DNA from: Stereocaulon alpinum
Taxonomy: Eukaryota; Ascomycota; Lecanoromycetes; Lecanorales; Stereocaulaceae
NCBI GenBank assembly: GCA_018257865.1
Contig: JAEUBA010000117.1
Location: forward strand, 1 to 64,000
Reading direction: 5' to 3'
Length of the DNA: 64,000 bases
A program made the position numbers and the translations under genes. Under the pieces are notes generated by a model. The model saw nothing but the letters and a program-made list of their open reading frames with translations. It did not search any database and was not told the DNA's origin. Of the stretch, positions 47,801 through 58,449 are shown one piece after another (position 1 is the first letter of the stretch; every line of letters begins with the position of its first letter).

Positions 47801-50342
47801 CATAACCCTATTTAGGATCCTTACGTGTTTCCGGATCTCCTCGCCGGTCGCCTCCGTCTCTATCCTTTTCTAGGCTCTCTTCTGGTGCACCCAGCGCTCG
47901 CTCCAGGTCTATTCTAGCTCCGTTACGATTGGTATATGATCCGACCCTATATCGAGGTCTTCTCTTACTCCGCACTTCGCCATCGCATTATGCGCGCCTT
48001 CGGTTAGGAATATAAGGTCGATAGCGCTCTCTGAGCCCCTGCTTTACCATATGACCGACTTCTCCGGTAGTCCAAGGACTATCCCCTTCTCTCCTACCAC
48101 TTCCAGCAGCCTATCTGCCATCGTATAGTATATAGCTCGTCCTGGGTTGTTCTATTAGGGGTAGTGTAGGTTGAAATCCCCTACTATAATATGTTCGCCT
48201 TCGCTTTCTAAGGCCTCCTTTAGCCTTAGGATAGTCGTAGGGCTGTCCACCGATGTATAGCTCACCGGCGAAGGGTTATAGACGTTATACACCTACACCC
48301 TCTCTACCATCAGCTCCTCAGTGTTTTCGTCCTCAGCGTCAGCGTCATTTCGGGTTCTCTTAGTCTAGATCTATAATAAGTATAAGTCGCCCTCCCGGTA
48401 CTCTACCCCCCAGTCGTCAGGATCTATCCTTTTATTTACGTAGAAGTACGTTCTAGCCTCTAGGTCTCCCCCGTAGGCTAGGTGGAACCTGCTTGTGCTC
48501 GTATTATACGAGGTTCTGTTCATCAGGTTACGTGCCGGCTCTTGAATCGCCAACACGTCTATATCTTTTATATCTTCGTTTTCAAGAAGTGGTGCCATCA
48601 CCGTATCCTTCTTCCTCTGTATGTTGTACTGCAGTATTTTCAGGTAGGGTGTATTCCTTATTAGGTGAGGGCCGCTTAGACGTTCTCCTATATTTAGGTG
48701 GTCTCAGTAGTCTTTACTACTCCTGAAGTCTGCTTGAGGGTGTTCGTCGGACTGATCCTCTCTATAGATAGGGGCCGTTGCCCTTATTCCGCTCTAGAGA
48801 GGGTTATCGGTCGTCCCCTCTTCGCTGCCTCCCCAGTTCCTTTCTAGGGCTTATCTGTTATATCCTCTAAGGCCTTCCTCTTCCCTTTAGAGATTACTTT
48901 ACGCCACCCTTCTGGGCTGGTCCTTCCTAGTATCGCCGGCGTAGGCCCTACTAAGTGTTGCTTTGGGGTCTCTTTGAAGTATTTCGGCTTACGCTCGATT
49001 CTCTGCCTGGCCTTAGTGTTCTCCTTCTGTCAGATTAAGCAGGTTTTGCTCTATACTGGGTGCTCCCCCTTATATACCACGCACTTAGGCTTGCTGCCAG
49101 CTCTTTCCACGTGATCATTAGTCGTATGGTTTTGGGCGTATATCCTACAGCGGGTGGGGTGTTTGCACGCCTTAGTAATATGTCCGTACCTATAGTAGTT
49201 AAAGCACTGCTTAGGGGCGGCTTCTCTCTCCTAGCGATTGCAGAAGAGGAGGCTGTTCTCTACTACTATCCCCTCTGCGATAAGCCGGTTCGCCGCCTCT
49301 GGGCTCAGGACCTCGATTATTAGTATAGAGAATCTCTTCTCCCTCCTAAGTGCGTCTAGCTTCGACGTAAATGTAGGCTATTCAGCCTTTATTATCTCCA
49401 ACTCTGGGTGGAGCTTCCTATTATCTTTCCTTAGGGTTTTAAAGATCCCCTGTTAGTCCTTTATGTCTATTATCTTTTCCACTCTATGGATCGCTACTAT
49501 CACTATCTTCCGGAGGACTCTCGCTGACCTGCAGAGTCTCCTTACCTACCCGTCGTCCTTCTCTAATTCCTCCCTAGCCTTCACTGAGGCTATCTAGAGA
49601 ATAATATCCCCCCCTGTAGTCCTCCTTGCTGCGATAATCTCCCCAGCTACTCCCCCTGCTCCCCTAAATGTTTACACTAGTTGGGGAAGAGTCGCTGTGG
49701 CTATCTGTGTCTTTTCGCTGGTGTTATCGATCCTAACCGTTACCTGCTTCGCTTTCTTAATGTCTTCTGCCCTAGGTGTAGCTGGGTAGATAGTGTTTTA
49801 GCCCCTTTAGGCCGTGCGGGCTATGTCCGCCCAGCTGTTGTTTACCCTTCCGGTCGGGTGGTCTTCACGCGTTAGTTAGCTGCGGTACTCCTTCGCAGCG
49901 TATCTTTCAGCGGTGTTCTCCTGTATATACTCCGTAATCCTTTCTGCCGCATTCTGGAAGAAGCCCTATACGGTCTCGTTCATATTTGCCTATAGCGTCC
50001 CCCAGACCTTCTCCGTAAACTCCAGCAGCGCCTATTCCGTAGCCTTTATATACCGTATTCTTTCTTTAATTCTTTCCCTGCCTTAAGGGCCCTATAGACC
50101 TTCAGTAGGTTTCTACTGTTATCGCTGTCGCCCCGTTATCGCGTCGGGACGCGTTCCTTGTCCACCTTCACCACCAACACCTCCCTTCTCTCCTCCCCCC
50201 CCATCTCGTGTTATTTTGCTGGGTTCGTAACCCGGTGTGATCGCTCGTCTGGCCTGGTAGGCCTGCTCGCCCGTCGTGCTCGTTGTCGTCGCCATCAGAT
50301 CCTCCTTAACGGTTAGGATTAATAATACTAGCGAAAGGATAT
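44898..50342 (-). mobile_element. LINE copy B, full-length Tad1-like non-LTR retrotransposon
   Basis: Flanked by a 14-bp TSD, ATTCTTTAGTAGAT, at 44884-44897 and 50343-50356. ORF1 begins at an ATG at 50295 (MATTTSTTGEQAYQARR) and contains CCHC zinc knuckles near 49215-49030 (KQCFNYYRYGHITKAC, KPKCVV). ORF2 has an endonuclease/exonuclease/phosphatase start (IDVLAIQEPARN, about 48570), reverse transcriptase with FVDDVHLLAYSKTT (about 46545-46500) and downstream RNase H sequence. The 3' end at 44898 carries an (ATCA)n-like tail. Many stops remain, but TG and CA dinucleotides are far commoner than in the surrounding Gypsy DNA and in copy A. It is inactive. It inserted into the Gypsy integrase zinc-binding motif. 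Confidence 0.92.
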
Positions 50343-51682
50343 ATTCTTTAGTAGATATTATAAGTCTTAATATACTTATTAACCTACTTAAAACTCTTAT
50401 ACTAAAAGTATTTATAGGTAAGTAACTTATACGTCTTCTTAGCGCTAAAGTACCCTACTAAGGGATTATTATAGTATTTACTAATAAGTTCTTCCCTTAA
50501 GGCTTTATCTTTAGGGATATATAGGTAGTTATTATTTCTTAATAAACCTTCTAAGTCTAAAGCTTATACCTTACTTTAGAGACGGCGCTATAACAGCGTA
50601 CCCTTATTTATAGAAAAGGATTTCGTCTAATTATTAGTAGCTTATAAGTCTTAAATTAAAGTCTTAATTAAATATTAAGGATCTTTATAAGCTAATTAAA
50701 TAATACCTCTTATATCTTTTTAAGGAATAATAACTTAGAGGCTTATAATTTAAAACGCTAGCGATATTACTATAATAATTTCTTTACCTTCTTTATCTCT
50801 ACCCTAAAGTGCGAGTTTATTCTATAATATTAGTAATAACTTAGTATTTAGCGGGGAACTTCCTTTATAATTAGGGTATCGCGATAGCGGATCCGCAGGA
50901 TTCGTTTTTCTAGTATAATAAGTAATTTTAAAATTAAAAGTAGCGAGCTTTAGCGCTTATCTAGCTTACTAAGAATTTAATTACTTCTACTTTATAAAGC
51001 CCTTAAGATTATTATAATTAGTAAGAACCTTAATAGTAAACGGGCTATCTTTTAAGTAATACTACTACTATTTTATTACCGCTACTATAGCGAGTAATTC
51101 TTAGTCGTAAACCTTATAATTCTACTCTGCAGGAATTATCTTCTAGGACTAGAAGGTAATTAAGTACTAATAGCTATTATTATCTAGCTATATAAGTACT
51201 ATTATAATAGTAAAGTTAGAGGCGTTAGTTTCTATATATAACTTCTTTTCTAGGTTAAAGTAGCGGAGAAATAGCGCGTTAGAGAAGATATCCTAAAGCT
51301 TCTAAAAAGTACTTTCGGTACTATTATTCTACTTAAGTTAACCTACCTTTTTCCCGTCTTTACTACCTTTAAGTAAGTCGGTTAGAGGCGTAGCTATAGT
51401 AGTATAGTTATAAATAAACCGCTAGTAGAAATTTATAAAGCCTAAAAAGACTTATATATCTTAAAAGGTCTTTAGCCTAAGCTATTCCCTAATTATTACT
51501 ATACGTTCCTAATCTATTACTACGCTATTAGTAGATATAATAAATCTAAGAAATTTAACCCGTTTAGTACTAAACTAATACTTCTTTAGGTTAGCGAAAA
51601 GCGAGAACTAACGTAATTATTCTAGTACTTACTAAATATACTACTAGTAGTCCGCTAGGTTCGCGCTATAAATTAAGATATT

Positions 51683-52870
51683 GATTGATTGGTTTATACG
51701 CCTATTCTAGTATCTATATATACTAATGAGGGTGTTCTATTACATTATTTGTAAAACCAGTAGATGGTACACGTAGTGTGCCTTTCCTAGCCGTAAGAGA
51801 AACCATAGTATAGTGCCTAGATAAAAACTCCCGCTTATCCTTAATAATATAATTACTTTTGGTCTGGGGATTACACCCTAGGCCTCCTTAATACTAGTAA
51901 CTCTTAACTATATTCTTTAATATTATACTGAGCGCTCTATAATATTATTTCTAATACTAACTGTAATATACGCCCTTCGTACTATACTCAGCTCTTAAGG
52001 ACCCTACTATATTCTTCTATATCCTTCGACTTTATTATAGCGCTGAGCGCCCTATAACTTTCTTTAACCTTTACTGTATTAATACGGGGGGGGGGGGAGG
52101 AGGGGGTATATAGCCGTCCCGTAAGGGTTCGAGTTATTAGCGCTGATTAGTAGTATTTATTAGTATCCGTAGTAGTACCGGATTTAGCTGTTCGGTGGTT
52201 TACTAGTTAAGGATACGAGAAAGGGGGGAAGCTATATACACCGCCTAGGAGGCCTATATTTATATAAAGAATCGGATGGTATAATATCCCGCCGGTTATA
52301 TTAGATAGTACTTACTTCTATCCTTATATACTTTACTTTAGGGGGGAGCCAACCCTTCAGCTTATAATTATAGTTATACGGCGCCGCTTATACTAAAGGC
52401 TCGCCTAGCTATTTAGATAGGGGCCGTCCTTTTCCAAAATACGCCTTCTAATTTATAACCTAGTATATCCTTCTCTTAGTCCTGTATACCTATAACCCTA
52501 GCCTTCCCCTAGGATAGACTGCGCGTCAGTCTTAACTAGTAGATACGTATCGAGCGCACGTAGATATTAGATTTTTCGAATTAACGGCTGGGTAGGTATT
52601 ACCTATACTCTTTACTTATTAGGCTAAGATACTATACTTAATACCAATTCTTGCTGTCTAGTCTCGATCGTAGGGGAGGTATAATAGTTATAGTAGAGTT
52701 AGGGTAGGTGTTATCGCGTTGCCCGAAAAACTCTGCACGGAGTTCTCAGCAACTACGCGACGTCTCAATATTATTCAACCTGTAATGCATTAGGGGAGAC
52801 ATCTCAGCTCTGAATAGGTATTCAGGTTCGTAGCTAGCACCGCGTACAGGTGTGTCTCCATCGCTGGCCA
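51683..52870 (-). mobile_element. 1.19-kb LINE-tailed insertion without recognisable coding
   Basis: A 12-bp TSD, AATTAAGATATT, flanks it (51671-51682 and 52871-52882). Its left end (51683-51745) matches the 3' tail of the LINE family (GATTGATTGGTTTATACGCC, then TATTCTAGTATCTATATATA and onward). Similarity fades after roughly 150 bp (CGYRAGAGAAACC word, AAAACTCYCGCTTATC word). The remaining 1 kb shows no RT, RNase H or zinc-knuckle sequence on either strand. It includes a G-run near 52087-52105. The stretch 52730-52870 is barely RIPed. Either a non-autonomous element moved by the LINE machinery or a 5'-truncated member of a diverged LINE family. Confidence 0.75.
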
Positions 52871-55313
52871 AATTAAGATATTATTAAAATAAATAATATA
52901 TAAAATATTAATAAACCTTATAAGAGCCTTATTAATATACGCTTAAAACGTCGCTAGGGCGTTAACGAGCCTAAAAGGTATAACTAAGTATTTAAAGTAG
53001 CTATAGCGGGTATAGAATATAGTCTTCTACTTATTACCTTCTTTAATTTAGATCCTATAATAGGTATCCTTTAAGTCTAACTTAGTAAACTTTTTAGCTT
53101 TATATAAATAGTCTAATATCTTAGTAATTAGAGGTAATAGGTATTAATTTTTAATAGTTACTATATTTAACCCTTAATAATTAATATAAAGATATAGCCT
53201 ACTATCCTTCTTTAGTATAAAGAGGATAGGTACTTTAGCTAAAGAAACTAAACAGTATATCTAGCCTTTTATAAGCGTATTATTAAGATAGTACCGTAGC
53301 TCTACTAGCTTAGATTAAGATAGGTTATAGAAAGGCCTATAAAGCGGCTCCTTACTATCCTTAATATTAATTATATAATTACCTTCCTTTAATAAGGGTA
53401 AGGTTCTAGCTTTCTTATTTAAGAAGATATTAGAAAACTTTAGTAGTTCCTTTAAAATCTATTCTAAGCTTCCTCTATCTAAGTAATTAGTTACTATAGT
53501 AGTATATATAATTATATAAACTTTAAGCTCCTTCTTAAGGTAATAGCTAAAGATAGTAGGCTTATTAACCTAAAACTTTTTAGTATTAACCTTAAACTAC
53601 TACTACTTTATTAAAGGATTAAGTAAAATCTTTATTTACTTTAACCTTAGTATACTAACTATAATATTAGGACCCTTAAGATTAATAGTATAGAAAAGTA
53701 TACTATACTCCTTACCGTAGCCCTAGCTATTAATAAGTATATACTTAAATTAATAGGTACTATAAATATATATACTAAAGCTACTTAGAGCTTCTAATAG
53801 TAGTAAGTTAGTAGTAGAAGGTAGTAGGTCCTATTAAACTATAAACTTCTAAGAGATTAAATTAAGCTATAATTTAGTATCTAGTAAAGTAGTAACCTAC
53901 TATAGGCTAGTATTAAGTATTATCTAACCCTTAGTTAGGATAGAAGGACTTACCTCTACTTTTTAAGTTTCTTCCCCCGCTTCTAAGGCGGTTATAGGGG
54001 CTAATTATTTTTTACTAATACTATACTAATACTAGTATAAGTTATAGGCTTATTACGATTAGGATAATTTAGGCTTATATAGCCTAACTTCCTATAATAA
54101 TAGTAGATAAACTTAGTTACTAAATCTAAATTAGTCTTCTACTTTAGACTCCTTAAATAAGATTTATATTACGCTAACTATAAGCTATTAACCCTTAGGC
54201 CTAGCTTATTAGGCTTAGAAATCTATTATTCTAATAAGTAACTCCCTTATAACTTAGAGGCCCTATAGTTAGATAATTTCCTATAAGTACTTAAGCCGCC
54301 GCCTCTATAATACTTACGCCCTATAGTATTCTCTTATATAATAGCTTAGGTAATAATATTATCCCTATTATTAAATACCTTACCTATACTTAAGATTTTA
54401 TTCTTTAGCTTTAGTCTTAGCTTAGCTAGAAAGAGGTTAGCTTTAAGCTTTAAGGCTATAGGCGGTAGGTTAGCTTCTAACTCCTTTAGGTAGGCCTTAA
54501 ATATAGTAACTTTTTAGTTAGAATATTACTTTACCTCCTTAAACTTTTTATAGGTGAGGAGACGGCGGTTAATAGGATCTATAACTAAATTATATAAGAA
54601 TTACTTAAAGAATTCGAATATTATATTATCCTATCTATAGTCCTTTAGGTAGGTATTCTATTAGGAATTTAGGTTATCTTTTAAGGCGTCTATATAGTAG
54701 ACTATCTTAGATAGTTTAGTAGTAAAGTACTCTAGACTCTTAAAAAACTTCTTCTCTAAATTAGCGAACTAATATAGGTATTTACCCTCGCTAATTCCCT
54801 TATAGGGTTATATATTCTTAGGCTGAAAACTTTTTAGTACTAGAGGTCTTTAGAGTTTAATAGGTAGGTTTATAAGCGCGCTAAAGGTAGGCGTTATAAG
54901 ACGTAAAGAAATCCTTTAGCTAGTAATATTAACTAATTATACTAATATAGCGGTAATAGGATATTATTCCTCCTCTTAAACTATCCCTATAGGTATTCTA
55001 ATAGTACTCTATAACCTAAGGTATTAAATTATATTATTTTTAGCTTCTAATACTAATAATTTACGTAGTTACTTTAGGTAGCGATTCGTTACTTAGGCTT
55101 CTTATAAGCGTTACTTAAGATTAGTATTATCTAAATTAGAGGTATTTAGCTAAGACTCTCCGTCGGTCCTATAGCTCTCCGTAGGATTATTATTATTATT
55201 AATATCGTTAGGTTTTTTAGCGTTAGTAACGGTTATAGCAGTATAACCGCGCGTCCGACCTAATATTATAGTAACTCTAGGCCTCTCCCTTAAAAAGGTA
55301 GAGAAATTAGAAC

Positions 55314-55562
55314 TATAAAGGCTAGTAACGCCGGCTCTAAGCTAGCGTACTAAGGTATAAGAGACGTAAAGTTACTAGATTTAGGTATTAAGTAATAGAT
55401 ATAATTATATTACTTAGTAGTAGAGTAGTAGCAGAACTAATTTCTAAAGATCCCTAAAATATAGGGGAGTCCTAAGTAGTAATACTATTACTAAGCCCCT
55501 AGACCCTAATTAATATCATCGCGTTGGCGTAGCTATAACGCGCACACGCTTAAGAGTTAATA
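55314..55562 (-). repeat. Gypsy LTR, right (5' LTR of minus-strand element)
   Basis: 249 bp, starts TATAAAGGCTAG and ends GTTAATA like the left LTR. It keeps a few bases lost in the other copy (for example CATCGCGTTGG against TATCGCGTTAG), which is RIP-type difference. CTTAA follows at 55563-55567. Confidence 0.9.
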
Positions 55563-58319
55563 CTTAAAGACTCCTTTAGCAATAAGGCCGTCGATTTCTT
55601 TTCGGCGGGAGTTAATAAATAGGCTATTTAGTAAGCGAATAGCGCCTTCTAACTATAGCTTTATTAATAGCTCGATATCTAATTATTCCTTTTTAGTAAG
55701 GTAAGTATAGCGGGTAGGTAGGTATTACTATCGCTACGGATTCTAACGTATAGCAGTAGCTTCTTCGGTCGGTAGGTCTACTTTAGTTATAGTAGGCTAG
55801 CTGAGGGGTACTTAATTAATTAATTTAACTAGGTAAGGCTTAACTAAGATAATTCGAAATATTATAGGACCGCTGCTGAGTTTAACTATATAGGTTTAAT
55901 TATCTATAGCGAGTAGTTAGTAGGGCCCTTTCTATCCTTTACCTTTTCGCTAGACTAGGATATTACTACTAATAGGAGCGTCTAGGATAGCGTCGCTTTA
56001 TAGACCGTTATAGTAGTGTAAGGCTTTAGTAACGTCTCTTTTTACTAATAATTCTAACGCTTCTTTTATTACGCGTCTAATAGCCTTACCTCTCTCCGTA
56101 ATTAATAGGTATATAGGGTCTAATTTAGTAAGCTTTAGAAATATACTAAATAGAAGTAGCGTAGGAGTTAGCCTATTAGGTCTAGCTATATTATTAATTA
56201 CCTTAATAGTAATTTATAAGACGAATTACTTACCTAGTAGTAGTAAGTCTTTTTAGATAATATTATAAGCACGCCTAAGAGGTACGTAGTAGTATTTAAC
56301 TAGACTAATTAAGTAGTATACTTTAACTAGGACGTATTTTAATTTAATTACTATCCCTTTTACCTTAGAGACGAATTCGGTACTAATAAATTACTTACTA
56401 GCATTATAGACTAGTATATCTAGTAGTCTAATATAAGTATTAATCTAGTAGGCCCTTAGCGTATCCTAGACTATCTCCGCTAAAATATCTTTTAGAAAGC
56501 GGGCGGTTTGGAAGCGTATAGCCTCGTCGACTATATATAGGACCGAGGCGGTAGGGCTATCTAGATATATAATATTAATTATTACTAAATAATTAAATTA
56601 TAGGTCGTTTTTAATAGTAAATTTAAACCTTCCTAGCGATCTTCTATATTTCTAGCAAGTTAAGTAGAACTTACTAAGTCGGTTGATAGCGTCCTAGTCG
56701 AAACGGTAGCTAAAGCGCTTTAGCAGGCGTGCTAAGCGTATTATCGATAGGTAGCTGAAGCGGCGGTATAGACGTCGAAGATCCTACTCTATTAATTAGC
56801 TACTTATAACGCCGTTATTAGTATAGGCGTTAATATAGGCGTTTGCTAGCGACGTTCCCTATATAAGGAATAGGTAACCGTATAGCCTTATAATAGGGAC
56901 TTATCTATTACTACTAACTAGGCAATTAGTAAGGTTATTAAAATAAAAACCTGCCTAGTTAAGGTCTCGTAGGCAGAGAAGGAATAGTATATTAGCGTTA
57001 ATAATATAGAATTCGATAATACTAATTAGTAAATCGACGGTAATAGTACCTTTTAATAAGGCGTTACTAATACCGAATTTAAACCTAGCGCTACTAGCCT
57101 TATTAGTGTTAATATTAACGTCTTACTCACGCCGTAGTGCTAAATATTAATTATAGCCTACTAAGGAGTTATAGGCAACGCCTATATTAATTATAAGGCC
57201 GTAGAAGTAGCTATCGCCGTATCTTTTAGCGGGGCGGTAAGTTACTTCTCCCTAGATATCAATATTAATATTATCTTAGATAGATAGTACCTTAGTAACG
57301 GTATATAAAGTCGCTTGATTAGCTAGCTTTTAGTATATAGCCTTACTATTAATTACACCTATTAATATTAGAAATACCTTACCGTTACCTTAGTTAGGTA
57401 GATTATTAGCGGTATCCTCCTTAGTAGTACTACCTTCGCTATCGCCTTCCCTTTCGCCCTTAACGTTAGTAAGGTATTACTTAAAGCTACGTTAGTATTC
57501 TTCCTTAGGGTAATTAGTTAACTAGTATCCTTCCTTCTTATAGATAAAGTATCGCTTTTTATTTATTAAATTACTAGAATTATTAGAGTTATATCTTAGC
57601 TTACTTAGATATCTTAATTAGCTACGACTACTAGATTCGCGGTTACGACTACTAGATTTATAGTTTCGGTAGCGGCGGTTAGTATATATCGTTTTACTTA
57701 GCGATATAAGGCTGCGACGGTCTTATAAGGCTATAGATAATCGGAGGTCTTAAATAAGGCTTTATATAGTATCTAGTAGTTTTTAGTAGACGATCTCGTA
57801 GGTAGGTATAGACTTATAAGTAGTAATTATCTTCTAGTAGATAAAGCTATCCCTATAAAGGCTTTCGTCTAAGCTATATTATAGCTCTCTTAGTTTCGAT
57901 ATTATAGTATTTAGGTACTCCGTTAAGGTTTTATCTTTACTATAGTTAATAAATTATTATAAGGATACGCTATTCTATTTATTAAAGCAGGCGATTTAGT
58001 ATTCTCTTCCTTTAAAGTTTCCTTTAAAGGTAAGCTATAGTAAGTCTAAGTTTATTACTAAAAAGGAAGACTAATTACTAAAGTAGAAATTAAGTATATT
58101 ACTACTAAGTATATACTAAAGGGCTATATAAAGCTTAGTTAATAGTATCCTAGCGTTAGAAGCGGTAGTTAAGAATATATTTAGCTTATAGTTAAAGGAG
58201 TCGCTTCTTCTATTATACTTTATCTCTTCCGTATAGAGCTTAGTTAACGCGGTGAGCTCTTAGGAAAGGCCTTACTCCTAGTAATTAGCGATAGCGTTAT
58301 AGATCTTAACGCCGTTAAT
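55563..58319 (-). mobile_element. Copia retrotransposon, 5' part (gag end, integrase, RT start)
   Basis: Continues the element at 40255-42022. Minus-strand reading gives a zinc-knuckle-type CHYCKKEGYW (about 57540), LYGYLFLIQG, LRRLYRRFSYLSIIRLARLLKR (about 56780-56720; family LRRLHRRFGHPSVxRL), IYLDSPTASVLYIVDEAIRFQ (about 56575-56510), DILVYNAS and FVSKVKGIVIKLKYVLVKVYY (about 56410-56310), LVKYYYVPLRRAY, and SRRKEIDGLIAKGVFK right at the junction (55600-55563). The last piece is the start of the RT region, whose remainder begins at 42022, so one frame spans the Gypsy insertion. The element's 5' end is lost at the plus-strand Copia LTR at 58320. Confidence 0.82.
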
Positions 58320-58449
58320 TGTTGAAATTCGGGTGTTCGTATACTAAGCCTTGGTATTAATAACTAAGACTTAGCACTAACCCTTATTTATATCTTATAT
58401 AGTCGCACTTAGCTAGATAATTAAGTATTCTACCTATTATATTTTAATA
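58320..58449 (+). repeat. Putative 5' LTR of the plus-strand Copia
   Basis: 130 bp from TGTTGAAATTCGGG to TTTTAATA (TA in place of CA), followed by GGTTATAAGCC, which resembles a tRNA primer-binding site after RIP. It shares ordered words with 30378-30540. Confidence 0.55.

Larger units (their letters stand above)
42023..55562 (-). mobile_element. Ty3/Gypsy LTR retrotransposon, complete but RIPed and split by two insertions
   Basis: Direct 249-bp LTRs at both ends, a 5-bp TSD (CTTAA) and a minus-strand gag-pol. Removing the two inserts and one copy of each of their TSDs leaves about 6.9 kb. In order on the minus strand: gag with a zinc knuckle whose Cys/His codons have become Tyr (YYYYRKLGYISLNY, about 54070-54115; family CxxCxxxGHxxxxC), RT (PILFILKKDSRLYLYIN, KFTKLDLKDTYYRI, then YFNNILI for YxDDILI at about 52890), integrase zinc domain (KKTYKLLTYKYF, NIYxRI; about 50350-50450), and integrase core (NAILVIINQF, then SIISDRGLVFTSAF near 44600). 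The 1.2 kb between about 43480 and the left LTR has no recognisable domain. TAG/TAA stops throughout. Confidence 0.92.

Noticed and set aside
52120..52145. GGGTTCGAGTT resembling a Pol III B box
   Set aside because: It is on the strand opposite to the element's 5' end orientation, with no A box or tRNA fold around it.
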